50,843 nt of DNA. It comes from Blumeriella jaapii (Eukaryota; Ascomycota; Leotiomycetes; Helotiales; Drepanopezizaceae). The notes beneath the pieces are model-generated. The model did not search any database. It saw only the letters and a list, made by a program, of their open reading frames with translations, and was not told the DNA's origin. A program made the position numbers and the translations under genes. The stretch covers positions 1-50,843 of the forward strand of contig VWND01000055.1 of NCBI GenBank assembly GCA_009599575.1, read 5' to 3'. Shown piece after piece: positions 1 through 11,203 of the stretch; positions within the stretch are counted from its first letter, which is position 1; each line of letters starts with the position of its first letter.

Positions 1-683
1 AACGCAAACGAAGATCGTGCGTACGCTCGCCGCCATTACAACGCTTGGAACCTCGTTAAATCGCACCTTTAATAAACTTATAATAAAATGAAAAAAAAAA
101 TACGAATAAGTTTCGCCGCGCGATCGATTTTAACGTTGGCGATTACGTATAGCTCGATATGCGTTTATTTCCGATTTTCCGGCCTTTTCGCAAGCTCGAC
201 AATTTTATAAACGGCCTTTTTAAAATTGTAGCCAAAATTTTCGATAACGCTTTTAAGCTAAACTTTTTTAATATTATAAACGTATATCCAGTTTTTCACG
301 CTAGTCGACTGCGTAAAGCAGCTGACGACGCGTTTTTAAATCAGGTTAATTTAGCTTTTAAATTTATTAATATAATTGATAAGTTTAAATACGAAGTCGG
401 AAAATTAATCGTTTATCGAATACAGCGAAAAACCTTTTAGTATAAAGCTTTTTAAATAGATTTAAATAAAAATTTTACGTAGTATTTCGCGTCTGATTTT
501 ATATACGCTTTTTTAAAAATCCGCGACTTTTATTTGGCGTATAAAAAGTTTTCCGGTTTTTTTGCAAAACTTGTAAACTGGCTAAAAGCGTATTCCGAAG
601 GTTTGAATTCGTACGATTATTTGAATAGCGACGTATTAATAGATAAAAGCTCGAAAGCGCGCTTTTTTCGAACGAAAAGATAA
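1..683 (+). pseudogene. E1 pol 3' end: integrase C-terminus and chromodomain remnant (family A)
   Basis: This is the 3' end of a Ty3/gypsy chromovirus pol gene; the rest lies left of the window. Around 125-370 the frame reads the integrase C-terminal module (DFNVGDYV, then LFPIFRPFRKLDN, then INVYPVFHASRLRK), the GPY/F-like domain that follows the DDE core in this group. From about 375 to 560 a chromodomain-like segment follows (YEVGKLIVYRIQRKTF, then a broken W/Y-rich stretch and FIYAFLKIRDFYL). In the family this domain steers integration to heterochromatin. Stops at Gln/Trp positions and K/N/F-rich composition fit RIP decay. The reading ends in an Arg-rich tail directly before the LTR. Confidence 0.85.
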
Positions 684-950
684 TATAACGATTTATTTTT
701 TTTGTTTTTCGTGTTATTTTAGCAACTACGTGTAGCTGCAAGCTTTCTGGTCTTTTGGTGGATTTTTTTATTAATTGTGAAAATTATTTATATATATAAG
801 GCTTTTTTTTTTTAGCAACTTCTGTTTTTTGCAGTTGTTAATTCTAAGTGAATATTTTTATTACAAAACCAAAGGCTCGTTTTTTATATTATATGAACAC
901 GGCGATCAGTTGACTGATCTTCCAGCCCTTCGACTGATTAGATCGTTACA
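684..950 (+). repeat. 3' LTR of E1 (family A)
   Basis: The 267-bp repeat starts TATAACGATT (decayed TGTGACGACT) right after a purine-rich tract and ends GATCGTTACA. It holds the family landmarks: a GCAACTACG block, a TATATATAAGG promoter box near 790-800, and a terminal CGACTGATTAGATCG block. Comparison with the other LTRs shows many C-to-T and G-to-A differences, but CG pairs persist. The following 5 bp are GAAAA; the matching left duplication is outside the window. Confidence 0.93.
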
Positions 951-1120
951 GAAAATATATTACGCTATATTTACATTTTTTAATTTTCTTTTTATTTTTT
1001 TGTTTCAAATTTATTCTTCCTGTACGCTTTCAATAATTAAATGTTTTTAAAGCTCGGAAAAGCTCGTAGTCACGTGATAACGAGCCTTCTCGGAAACTAG
1101 TTTTTCCGAGCGACTGACTA
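951..1120. other. Unassigned spacer with hairpins, left flank of the mariner derivative
   Basis: No coding sequence is recognisable. The right half is GC-richer than its surroundings and contains a TCACGTGA palindrome (about 1072-1079) and a hairpin with arms CTCGGAAA/TTTCCGAG (1089-1096/1103-1110). A CGGAAAAGCTCG block near 1055 recurs imperfectly at about 1736-1748 on the far side of the mariner insertion. This could be the edge of another DNA element, but I cannot name it. Confidence 0.4.
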
Positions 1121-1713
1121 CAGTGGGTGGACACATGAATGTGCGCGTCAGTAAATAGTCCTTACCCCAACAAAATTCTTCTACCTTTACAACTTCATAA
1201 CTCCACCATTAATTAATCTATTTTAAATAAAAATAGCTTAAATTAAAGCTGAGAATCGAAAGAATATTCGATTTCAATCAGTATTTAGTATACCACCCAT
1301 TTACAGCTTTAAAAGCGATTATTTTCTTTTGCATGCCTTCCGCTAGCTTATTTAACAATTGATCTTTCAGAAGCTTTCACGCATTTTCTACTGTTTTTAT
1401 TAAAATCATTGTATTATAACATTGTTTCTCATAACTATTAGCTTTGATTTAAGCTCAATTTTTTCAGTTTTAAATACTTTTTATGAGTTTCCGATCGGGT
1501 TAAAATCCGGTGAATAAAGCCCTAATTTCATACTTATATTACGAAACCATAGCTTGATAATATGCGCATTATAACTTGAAATATTATTTTGCATTTAAAT
1601 GCTATCGTCGTAAAAGATTGTAGAAAAGAAGTTGTTAAAAATGTCGAGATATATGGCGGTTGTAATAAATAACGGTCCGATGCATACGCGCACATTCATG
1701 TGTCCACGTACTG
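1121..1713 (-). mobile_element. Internally deleted Tc1/mariner-type transposon, 593 bp
   Basis: The 28-bp terminal inverted repeats (1121-1148 and 1686-1713) match at 26 of 28 positions and begin CAGT. TA dinucleotides at 1119-1120 and 1714-1715 are the expected target-site duplication. The interior carries only the C-terminal portion of a Tc1/mariner transposase on the minus strand. At 593 bp it is far short of an autonomous element (usually 1.3-2 kb), so it is a non-autonomous derivative. Its sequence is much less AT-shifted than the LTR elements around it. Confidence 0.88.
1300..1690 (-). pseudogene. Tc1/mariner transposase C-terminal remnant
   Basis: On the minus strand the frame reads GPLFITTAIYLDIFNN, then QNN..SYNAHIIKLWF, then YSPDFNPIGNS. 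These correspond to the second catalytic region (normally DNAxxH; the Asp appears as Asn here) and the third region (YSPDLNPIE) of the DDE/D transposase. The N-terminal DNA-binding domains and first catalytic Asp are absent. Several stops interrupt the frame (for example before QNN and after GNS), so no active enzyme can be made. It lies wholly inside the mariner derivative. Confidence 0.83.
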
Positions 1714-1854
1714 TAAGCGAGCCCGAACCTTCCGTTTTCTGCGGAAAGCTCGCCAGTCAGACTTAGAACAATACAAATAACATTTTACTGCATACAATTC
1801 ATCCGTCCCAGCTTCCGGTGAGGGTTCCTACCGACTATTCGGCTATACATAACA
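1714..1854. other. Unassigned GC-richer spacer between the mariner and family B
   Basis: I see no coding potential. The stretch is visibly less AT-rich than the retroelements and contains a small hairpin (TTCCG...CGGAA near 1731-1747). It ends abruptly where homology to family B pol begins, near 1855. It may be host spacer or the tip of an unidentified element. Confidence 0.35.
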
Positions 1855-2532
1855 AAACTTTTATAGTTTTGTTTTGCTTTTTTTCCCAAACGAAATCGAT
1901 TTTTTTTTTATCGTAGCGTAAATAAATGCAGCTTTCTGAAAAAAGTTTTTAATTTAATTACGATAATAAATTATAACGCTAATAAAAGCTTTGGTTTCGG
2001 TAATATTTTTATATCTTTTTTATTCGCAGATTTTTTTAATTTTCTTTCGTTAAAAATGGCGGCCAGCGCTGTTAGTTATATAATCAACGATATTTATTTC
2101 GGATATGCAAAATTTTAATCGAAAGCTAATAATAGCTTTGGCTTTTTCGAAGCAAATTATAATTTTGTCGATGTTTTAAATATGTTTTATTATATAGCGT
2201 CGAATTTTAGAAAAGATTTTCTTATTATTATAATATAATCTAAAGCCTTTTATTCCGACGTCGTTAACGTAAAAAAAAGCAATATCAGAAATGCAAATTA
2301 TAAGAATTTTGTATACGACTTTTACGAATTAAGCGATTAAATTAATAGCTTTTATAAATATTCTCGTTATACGTAATAAACCGATTGAAATTTAAATTGC
2401 CGTTATATTTCGAAATCGTAGGTTAAATATTAAATGGTCGTAGCCGAAAAACAAATCGAAAAAAAAAGCGATCGTTAATTTTGCGAATTCGTTTGAAAAT
2501 TAATCGACGTTGGGTGGCACGTTAGCGTTTCG
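1855..2532 (-). pseudogene. Family B gypsy RT fragment
   Basis: Read on the minus strand, this gives the central and C-terminal reverse transcriptase of a second Ty3/gypsy family. FYVNDVGIKG is the decayed YxDD catalytic box (Asp to Asn). It is followed by a YNN..I..KIRRYIIKHIL stretch, then FAYPK/INIVGYITDSAGRH and ITEAKAFISVIIYYRN, which lead towards RNase H. About 340 bp match 32510-32850 in inverted orientation. The fragment stops at 1855 without RNase H. At 2532 it is cut by the LTR of E2. The likely other side of the same B copy is the minus-strand Gag at 28185-28900; the segment in between (late Gag, protease, early RT) is missing. Confidence 0.78.
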
Positions 2533-2798
2533 TGTGACGACTCACTCTTTTGCCTCTCGTGTCAGACCAGCAACTACGTGTAGCTGCAAGCTCCCTGGTC
2601 TTCTGGTAAATCTTCCCATTAATTATGGAAATTATTTATATATATAAGGCTTTTTTCTTTTAATAATTTCTGTTTTTTACAATGTTTAATTCTAAATAAA
2701 TATTTTTATTACAAAACCAAAGGCTCGTTTTTTATATTATATAAATACGGCGATTAATTAACTAATTTCCCAGCTTTTCGATTAATTAAATCGTTATA
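2533..2798 (+). repeat. 5' LTR of E2 (family A)
   Basis: 266 bp, starting TGTGACGACT and ending ATCGTTATA. The first 100 bp are little mutated while the rest is strongly C-to-T shifted. A TATATATAAGG box sits at about 2638-2648. The sequence after the LTR (TATTAATAA...) is the decayed primer-binding site. Its start (CACTCTTTTGCCTC) differs from the majority LTR (CACTCGTTTGCCCC). Confidence 0.93.
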
Positions 2799-4794
2799 TT
2801 ATTAATAATTTTTTTTCTACGCTGGCGACGGCGTAAACTATTTTTTTTTCGAATTTTTTACGAATTATATTAAAATAATCGACCGGTCGTAAAAAGGCTT
2901 ATTTCCGCATTTCGCGAAAAATAGCTTTTGTTTAACGATCTCTTTTTTAGCAAAGCTTTTCAGCTTCTGCTATTATATTTTAACTTTCTTTTTTTTAATC
3001 AGCGAAAAAGCAGCCTTTTTTAAAAGCTTTTTTTTTTTGAAAAACAGTTTTTTTTCCGAAAAAAGAAAAACAAAAAAAAAGGCAGAGCGCTAACCATTTC
3101 GCCTGCCATTTTTTTTTTGCAGCTTAGCGCTGAAAGCGTTTAATTAAAATTTTTGCAAAATCAATTAAAAAAAACGCAAAAGCGTAAACGATAATTCTTG
3201 GAAATTATACGACTGTGACAAACTTTTTAATTAAAGCGTTTAATAAAATTTATCGAACGTGCTTTTGCTAATCGCGAATCTGCCGTTTTTTTTCGCAACG
3301 TTTTATTTTAATTAATAAACGCTGCAAATTAACCTTTACGCTTTTCGCGAATTTTTTTTAAATTTTTTTATAACGGCCAAGATTTTAGCGCGCTTTTTAA
3401 ACGCTATGATTTTTATTTATTTGCTAATTTTCGACTAGCTTGTATAAAACGCGTTCCGAATCTTGAATTTAAATTAAATAATAATAAAAATTACAAAGCA
3501 CGCCATTAAAAAACTAGAATTTTCGACTATCTCGAATTTTACTACGACTATTTCGCTAGCGATCGATTTCGCAAAAATTATATATTCGATCAGACCGAAA
3601 GCGTAGCGAAAAAGTTTTTTATTCCGCGTATTTTAAACCGTTCCGATTTTATATTTTCCGAAAAATTAATAAAAAAAGTCGCCGATTTTCTGGCTGATTT
3701 TTTAAACGTTCAGAAGGCCGAAAACGAATTTAAAATACTTGTAATAAATACGCACGACGATTTTTAACGGTTTTATTTGCGATTTTCCATTTTCGCAGCA
3801 AACGTTTAAATACGAACCGATAAACAGCTTCGAAACGCTTTCCGCGATAAAATATTAAAGCGTTTACGAAAAAAACTGTATTTAAAATAAGCGCGTATAA
3901 CGATCTTTAAGAATTGGCTTACCGCCGTCCGTTAAAAAAAACAAAATCAATTGGCTGAACGAATTTTATACGCGAAACGCTTTTTAATTAAATTTATTAT
4001 TTATTAAAATAATAAATTTTTAACTAAAGCGTATTACGAATTAAATCGTACGTACGAAAATCGTTTAAATGCTTTACAAGTTTTTTTTCAGTTTTTTGCT
4101 GTTTTTCCTTTTTTTCTACGCTAAAACGCCTTTTTTGGCGTTTTTTTTTTCCGATCGGACCAACGATAACGTTCGTTTTTTATTTTATATTAAAAAATTT
4201 AAAAAAGCTAATTTGCACGATTTTTTACGGGCCGACCTTCGGTTCTACCCAAAGGCTCTTTTAGGCTAATAAATATAAACGAGGTCGAACCGGCCGAAAA
4301 TTCGCCTTTTAATAATAATAATAAAAACGAAAACTCTTTTTCAAACGATTTTTAAAACGCATACGAAAAAGTTAAAAGCTTTTCCGCTAATCGGAAAAAC
4401 GCTCAGGCCTAAGCAGAACTTTTTTTTTAAGCGTATTACGCGATATACGTTATTTTAACGTTCGAAAGCTTTTTAATAGCGATTTATTAATAATCTTCGT
4501 TATATTTATTAAAAATAGCTTTTCGTATAAAATAAAAGCGCTCGCCGATTTTAAAACGAACGGTTATGCGTTAATCGATTCGGCGCTGATCAAATCCTTT
4601 TTTTTTTTTTTAAACTTTTGATTTAATCTTTCCCGGCTTCTTTTTTTATAAAAAGGTATAATAAAGCTCGTAGCTATTTAATTATATATTTTACGCTTTT
4701 TAATTTTATTATTAATAATCGAATATAATCGTTTACTTTTTTTTTAATTATTAATTTCGGAAATTATAATATAATTTTAAAAAAAGCTTGGTTG
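2799..4794 (+). pseudogene. E2 gag and protease start, RIP-degraded
   Basis: This is the 5' half of a chromovirus polyprotein. From about 3520 to 4070 the decayed Gag capsid region can be read (a Tyr-rich FYYDYFA start, then RKNYIFDQ..SVAK, DFLADF, and an RLRKKL stretch). The product would coat the RNA in the cytoplasm. Near 4550-4575 the retropepsin active site appears as ADFKTNGYALIDS; the family motif is DSGANG, so the catalytic Ser and Gly are mutated. The minus-strand element E3 cuts the frame at 4794, and the frame resumes at 24046. Many stops are present. Confidence 0.75.
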
Positions 4795-5040
4795 TGTGAC
4801 GATCTAATTAGTCGGAGGGCTGGGAGATCAGTCAACTGGTCGCCGTGTTCACATGGTATAAGAAACGAACCTTTGGTTCTGTAATAAAAATATTCACTTA
4901 AAATCAACAACTGCAGAAGGCAGAGATTATTAAAAGGAGAAAGCCTTATATACATGAATAGTTTCCACAGTTGATAAAAAGACTTACTAAAAGACCAGGA
5001 AGCTTGCAATTATACGTAGTTGCTGGAATAACACGAGAAG
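4795..5040 (-). repeat. Partial LTR of E3, cut by E4
   Basis: The first 246 bp of a minus-oriented family A LTR (TGTGACGATCTAATTAGTCG...). It ends ...ACACGAGAAG, exactly where the plus-oriented LTR of E4 begins. The missing piece is the last ~20 bp (the CAAACGAGTGAGTCGTCACA end). The final five bases AGAAG correspond to AGGGG of the consensus and serve as the left target duplication of E4. Confidence 0.88.
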
Positions 5041-5306
5041 TGTGACGACTCACTCGTTTGCCCCTCGTGTCACCCCAGCAACTACGTATAGTTGCAAGCT
5101 CCCTGGTCTTCTGGTGGGTCTTTCTATTAACTGTGGAAATTATTTATATATATAAAACTCTTTTTCTTTAGCAACCTCTGCCCTTCGCAGTTATTGATTT
5201 TAAATAAATATTTTTATTACAAAACCAAAGGCTCGTTTTTTATATTATATGAATACGGCGATTAATTAACTGATTTTCCAGCTTTTCGACTGATTAAATC
5301 GTTATA
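5041..5306 (+). repeat. 5' LTR of E4 (family A)
   Basis: 266 bp from TGTGACGACTCACTCGTTTG to GTTATA, with a TATATATAAA box around 5145-5156. It abuts the truncated minus-oriented E3 LTR head to head, so 4795-5306 forms a near-palindromic LTR pair. The primer-binding site follows at 5307. Confidence 0.94.
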
Positions 5307-7600
5307 TTATTAATAACTTTTTTTTTACGTTAGCGACGGCGTAAACTATTTTTCTTTTCGAATTTCTTACGGGTTATACCAAAATAATCGACCGGTCGTA
5401 AAAAGGTCTATTTTCGCATTTCGCGAAAGATAGCTTTTGTTTAACGATTTTCTTTTAGCAAAGCTTTTCAGCTTCTGCTATTACATTTTAACCTTCTTTT
5501 TTTCAATCAGCGAAAAAGCAGCCTCCTCCAAAAGCTTTTTCTTTTGAAAAACAGTTTTTTTCTCGAGGAAAAAAAAACAAAAAAAAAAGCAGAGCGCTAA
5601 CTATTTCGCTTGCCATCTTTTTCTTACAGCCTAGCGCTAAAAGCATTTAATTAAAACTTTTGCAAAATCAACTGAAAAAAGCGCAAAAGCGTAAACGATA
5701 ATTTTTGGAGATTATACGACTGCGACAGACTTTTTAATTAAAGCGTTTAATAGAATTTATCGAACGTGCTTTTGCCAGTCGCGAATTTGCTGCTTCTTTT
5801 TTTTTTCGCAACGTTTTATTTCAATTAACAAACGCTGCAGATTAATTTCCACGCTTTTCGCGAACTTTTTTTGAATTTCCCTTTAACGGCCAAAACCTTA
5901 GCGCGCTTTTTAAACGCTATAGTTTTTATTTATTTGCTAACTTTCGATTAGTTCGTATAAAGCGCGTTTCGAATTTTAAGTTTAAGCTAAATAATAGTAA
6001 AAATTACAAAGCACGCTATTAAAAAATTAAAATTTTCGACAATTTCGAATTTTATTACGATTATTTCGCTAGCGATCGATTTCGCAAAAATTATATATTC
6101 GATCAGACCGAAAGCGTGGTAAAAAAGTTTTTGACCCCGCGTATTTTGAACCGTTTCGATTTTATATTTTCCGAAAAATTAATGAAAAAAGTCGCCGATT
6201 TTCTGGCCGACTTTTCCGACGTTTAAGCCGAAAACGAATTTAAAATATTTATAATAAATATATACGACGACTTTTAGCGCTTTTATCTGCGATTTTCTAC
6301 TTTCGCAGCGAACGTTTAAATACGGACTGACAAATAGCTTCGAGACGCTTTTCGCGATAAAATACTAAAGCGTTTACGAAAAAAGCTGTATTTGAAATAA
6401 GCGCGTACAACGACTTTTAAGGATTGGCTTACCGCCGTTCGACAAAAAAAACAAAATTAATTGGCTGAACGAATTTTATACGCGAATCGCTTTTCCAAGT
6501 CTACCATCTATTAAAATGGTAGGTTTTTAACCAAAGCGTACTACGAGTCAAATCGTACGTACGAAAGTCGTTCAAATGCTCCACAGGCTTCTTTTCAGCC
6601 CCCTGCTATTCTTTTTCTTTTTTTACGCCAAAACGCCTTTTTTGGCGTTTTTTTTTTTCGATCGGACCAACGATAACGCTTGTTTTTATTTTATATCAAA
6701 AAGTTTAAAAAAACTAATTTGCACGATTTTTTACGAGCCGACCTTCGGTTTTACTTAAAGGCTTTTTTAAGCTGATAAATATAAACGAAGTCGAACCGGC
6801 CGAAGATTCGCTTTTTGATAATAATAATAAAAACGAAAACCTTTTTTCAAACGATTTTCAAAACGCATATAAGAAAATTAAAAGCTTTTCCGCCAGTCGA
6901 AAAAACGCTCAGGCCTAAGCAAAGCCTTTTTTTTAAGCGTATTACGCGATATACGTTATTTTAACGTTCGAAAGCTTTTTAATAGCGATTTATTAATAAT
7001 TTTCGTTATATTTATTAAAAATAGCTTTTCGTACAAAATAAAAGCGCTCGCCGATTTTAAAGCGAACGGTTATGCGTTAATCGATTCGGCGCTAATTAAA
7101 TCTTTTTTTTTTTTTTAAAACTTTTGATTTAATTTTTCCCGGTTTTTTTTCCTATAAAAAAATATAATAAAATTCGTAGCTATTTAATTATATATTTTAC
7201 GCTTTTTAATTTTATTATTAACAATCGAATATAATCGTTTATTTTTTTTTTAATTATTAATCTCGGAAATTATAATATAATTCTAAAAAAAGCTTGGTTA
7301 GCCGAACACCAAGTTTTACTAGATTGTAATAAACGCAAGCTTTATTAGCCGAAATCTTATTCTTTTATAGCTTTTTACGCTTGTTGTATTAAAATCTTTT
7401 ATTTATATTTCCGAAAAATTCAATTTCGCTATTAAAACGACGCTGTAAAACGTGATAAAAACTTTAATCAATTATAGCAGATTTACGACGCTGTGCGAAG
7501 CGCGAAAAGATCGAATTTTATTCGCGATGTTAATTTCGATAGCGACGCTAATAGAATAATACAAAAAATCACACCATAATTTTTTCAGGCTAACGATTTT
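5307..7600 (+). pseudogene. E4 gag-protease, RIP-degraded
   Basis: The first ~700 bp (leader and Gag start) show no clean frame. From about 6030 to 6570 the Gag capsid region reads in pieces (YYDYFASDRF.KNYIFDQ, ADFLADF, RLRKKLYL). A polar Asn-rich linker follows (NNNNKN near 6815-6840). At 7045-7069 the retropepsin motif appears as ADFKANGYALIDS (family DSGANG). The protease C-terminal half follows at about 7150-7330 (FIINNRI, LGNYNIILKKAWLAEHQVL), where 'ILKKAWL' stands for the conserved ILGxPWL-type turn. The spacer to RT carries the 36-nt palindromic motif. Multiple stops make it inactive. Confidence 0.75.
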
Positions 7601-7859
7601 TTTTTTATTATTTCTTATTTTTTTTTTTTTTTTTTTTTTCGTTAAAACAGCTTTTCCGTTTTACGAAAAACAGTTATATTAAAAACCGAAGGAAAGCCCT
7701 CGCCGCGATAGCCTTTTAGTTTAATATAATCGATAATTTAAATAAGCCACCTTTTGAACTTTTTAAACGATCAATTCGAAAACGAGTTTCTCGATCTATT
7801 GCTTATCTAATTTCCATTTGTTAGATTATTATATACGCTTTTAAGTTGATTTTTAAAAA

Positions 7860-10800
7860 AAAAGCAATTGAAATGTTTTTAATTTTTTTATACGAAATCG
7901 ACAGAATACTAAACGATTTTACGTATAATATTTCTTTTAAAACCTAATTTCATAGTTTTTTCGAACGTTTCAGAATTAATAAAATATCGATTTCGACCTT
8001 TTTAATCAGCTTAGCAAAGCTAATTTCGAATAAACTTTTTTTCGAATCTTTTTTTTCGAAGTACAAAAACCTCGAATACGTATTTTTTAAGGCCGCTAAT
8101 AACGAGCTAGCTTTTCACCGGCCCTAGGATTATAAAATCGAGCTTATTATAAATAAAAAAAAGTTGAAATATATTTTTTTATATAAAATATCGATTTTAA
8201 AGTTCGAAATTATCAAGATTTATTTGCAAAATAATTTTAATAAAAGTTTTATCGAATTTTTTACCGTTTTCTTCGCTGCTTTAATGCTTTTCGCCAAAAA
8301 ACCCGACGGTTTATTGCGTTTTTGTATCGATTATCGAATTTTTAATAACGTTACTCGTAAAAATCGCTATTTTCTTTTTTTTATCGATAAAACTTTTGCT
8401 CGTTTTTCGAAAGTACGAATTTTTACGAAGTTCGATATTCGTTAAACTTTTTATAAAATTCGAATAAATTTCGCTAATAAAAAGCTAACGACGTTTCGTA
8501 CGCGTTACGGCGCTTATAAATGCAAAATGCTATTTTTTGGCTTTATTAATAAATCCGCAATTTATTAACGTTATATAAACGACGTTTTTTTCGATTATTT
8601 AAACGATTTTTGTATTATATATTTGAATAAAATTTTTATTTATTCGTCCGATTTTTTAAAACACGCTATATACGTTCGCAAAATATTTTAAAAGCTCGCT
8701 AACGCTGAATTACAGGCCGATATTCGGAAATTTGAATTTAACGTTATTCGGATCCGTTATTTAAATTTTATTATTTCGATTAAAAGTTTAAAAATAAACT
8801 TAGAAAAAGTTTTCGTAGTCGTTTACTGAAAGCTTTTTATTATTATAAAAGGTGTATAAAACTTTTTTAGTTTTTGTAATTTTTACCGACGTTTTATTCG
8901 AAACTACGGTATAATTGCAAAGCTTTTGGTTTATTTAATTAAAATTAACGTTTTTTTTATTTTATTTCTGAATATTAAAAAAGTTTCGATTTTTTTATAC
9001 TAGCTTTTATTATTGCACCAGTTTTATAATATTACAGACAAAACCTTTTTTGTATATTAAAAATTAACGCTTTCGACGGCGTAATAGCTTTTGTGCTTTT
9101 TTAATTCTATAATAACGACTGGCTTTTAATCGCTTATTTTAGCAAAATCATAGCCTTTGCAGAGCTAAACTACGTCGTATACGATAAAGAAATGCTCGCA
9201 ATCGTAAGATTTTTAGGCAATTTTCGTATTAAATTGGCTAGTTTAATTTATTAAATTAAAATTATTATTAATTATAAAATCTTGGAATATTTTATAATTT
9301 CCAAACTTTTAAACGCTCGACAAGCACGCTAGGCCGAGCTTTTCGCCGATTACAATTTTTTTATTACGTACAAACCAAGTAAACATAACTTTTTGGCTGA
9401 CGCATTAATACGTCGTACGAGCGAATTCGATCGCTAAAACTTTTTTAAACGCATTTAGCGTTTGCAAATACTTTTTCGAGCCGATTAAATCGATTATCGC
9501 TTTTTAATTAAAAAATTTCGATTTTTTACGGCTTTCGAAACAGCTGTTTTTATCGTTGAAATAACTGATTTTTTTTTCGTATTTCGTATCGTTAATTAAA
9601 TTTTTTACGCTAATCGTATAATTAGCAATTTAATAGCCTTTCGAAAAAAAGCTGTACGAAACGTTACGAAACGACGATAATAATATTTCGTATATATTTA
9701 AACGCGATCTGCTGTTATATTACGATCGCTTAATAATATCAAACGTCGATTATTTTCGTTTGACTTTTATACGAAAAATATACGACCAAATTTTTACCGC
9801 TTATTTCAGCGTTCGCAAAACTACGCAATTGTTTTCGGATTAATATTATTAGCGAGGTATAACAGCTTTTGTAAAATAATATTATCGCAATTGCTACGCT
9901 TATCGAAAAAGTTTTGTTTTAAAAAATAAGCGCTTCGGCTTTTTTTAGTTTTTTTTTGTTTTTAATTATTTTTGAAAATACGTTATAATAGATTTTTGCA
10001 GTTTTAACAAAAATAAACACGGTTACGATAACGTGTTCGTAATAATAAATCGTTTTTTCAAATAGGTTATTTCGATTTTTTGTTATAAAAATATCGACGC
10101 TCGAAGCTTCGTTAAATTATATATATTCCACGTGTATAAATATTTTGGCCTTTCGAAAAGTATTATTAGCGATCGTAGCTTTTAATATTAGTTTATTTTT
10201 TGGTTTGAATTAAATAAAATACTCGGTACGCAATTAAAGCTTTCGACAGCCGTTTATTTTAAAACCGACGGTCAGACCGAAATTTACAATTAATATTTGC
10301 AAAAACGCTTTCGACTTTTCGTAAACTTTTATTAAAACGATTGGAGCGAATTTTTTTTAATAATAAATTTCGCTCAAATGGTTTTTTTTTACGAAAGTCT
10401 AAATGGCCTTTTATTTTTTGAAATTGTATACGATTATATTTTTTATATTAATTGAAACTGGAAGCTCGATACTTTTTTTTTTTAATTTTTTATACAAATT
10501 AAACGCAAACGAAGCTCGTGCGTACGCTCGCCGCTATTACAACGCCTAAAACCTCGCCAAATCGCACCTTTAATAAGCCCACGATAAAATAAAAAAAAAT
10601 GCGAATAAATTTCGCCGCGCGATCGATTTTAACGTTAGCGACTACGTATAGCTCGATATGCGTTTATTTCCGATCTTTCGATTTTTTCGCAAGCTCGATA
10701 ATTTTACAAACGGCTTTTTTAAAATTATAATTAAAATTTTCGATAACGCTTTTAAATTAAACCTTTTTAGTATTATAAACGTACATTCAGTTTTTACGCT

Positions 10801-11178
10801 AGTCGATTGCGTAAAACAATTAATAATGCGTTTTCAAATCAGATTAATTTAGCTTTTAAATTTATTAATATAATTAATAAGCTCGAATACGAAATCGAAA
10901 AATTAATCGCCTGTCGAATATAGCGGAAAACTTTTTAGTATAAAGCTTTTTGAATAGGCTTAAATAAAAATTTCACGTAATACTCCGCGTTTGATTTTAT
11001 ATATGCTTTTTTAAAAATGCGCGACTTTTATTTGGCGTATAAAAAGCTTTCCGGTTTTGCAAAACTTGTAAATTGGCTGAAAACGTATTTCGAAGATTTA
11101 AATTCGTACGATTATTTAAATAGCGACGTACTAATGGATAAAAGCTCGAGAGCGCGCTTTTTTCGGACGAAAAAATAG
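7860..11178 (+). pseudogene. E4 pol: RT, RNase H, integrase, chromodomain, RIP-degraded
   Basis: Domains in order: RT about 8100-8830 (LFAKKPDGLLRFCIDYR, then catalytic YLNK at 8620-8631 where the family has YLDD); RNase H about 9060-9430 (INAFDGVI..; YSFLADALIRR-like end); integrase core about 9990-10440 with SDR (second Asp) and TDGQTEIYN (Glu) still readable; GPY/F-like module about 10610-10850; chromodomain about 10860-11080. It would reverse-transcribe and integrate the element. The longest open stretch is 93 codons. The frame ends in a TAG that touches the 3' LTR, so the polypurine tract lies within the last codons. Confidence 0.85.
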
Positions 11179-11203
11179 TGTGACGATTCATTCGTTTGCT
11201 TTT
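11179..11203 (+). repeat. 25-bp stub of the E4 3' LTR
   Basis: TGTGACGATTCATTCGTTTG then CTTTT, preceded by the polypurine tract and TAG. It equals the first 25 bp of the plus LTR and is the inverted partner of the last 25 bp of the following minus LTR (about 11445-11469). Confidence 0.85.

Larger units (their letters stand above)
5041..11203 (+). mobile_element. E4: family A chromovirus inside an LTR of E3
   Basis: The element has a 266-bp 5' LTR, Gag, protease, RT, RNase H, integrase and chromodomain on the plus strand, followed by only the first 25 bp of the 3' LTR (11179-11203). A minus-oriented LTR continues from there. With a full 3' LTR it would be about 6.4 kb, matching E5 and E6. 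The break point falls exactly at the position in the LTR where E4 itself had inserted, which suggests an inversion through a short inverted repeat rather than a random deletion. Confidence 0.88.

Noticed and set aside
6550..6800. Possible CCHC zinc knuckle in family A Gag
   Set aside because: Cys/His spacing does not hold in the other copies even allowing for C-to-T and G-to-A changes.
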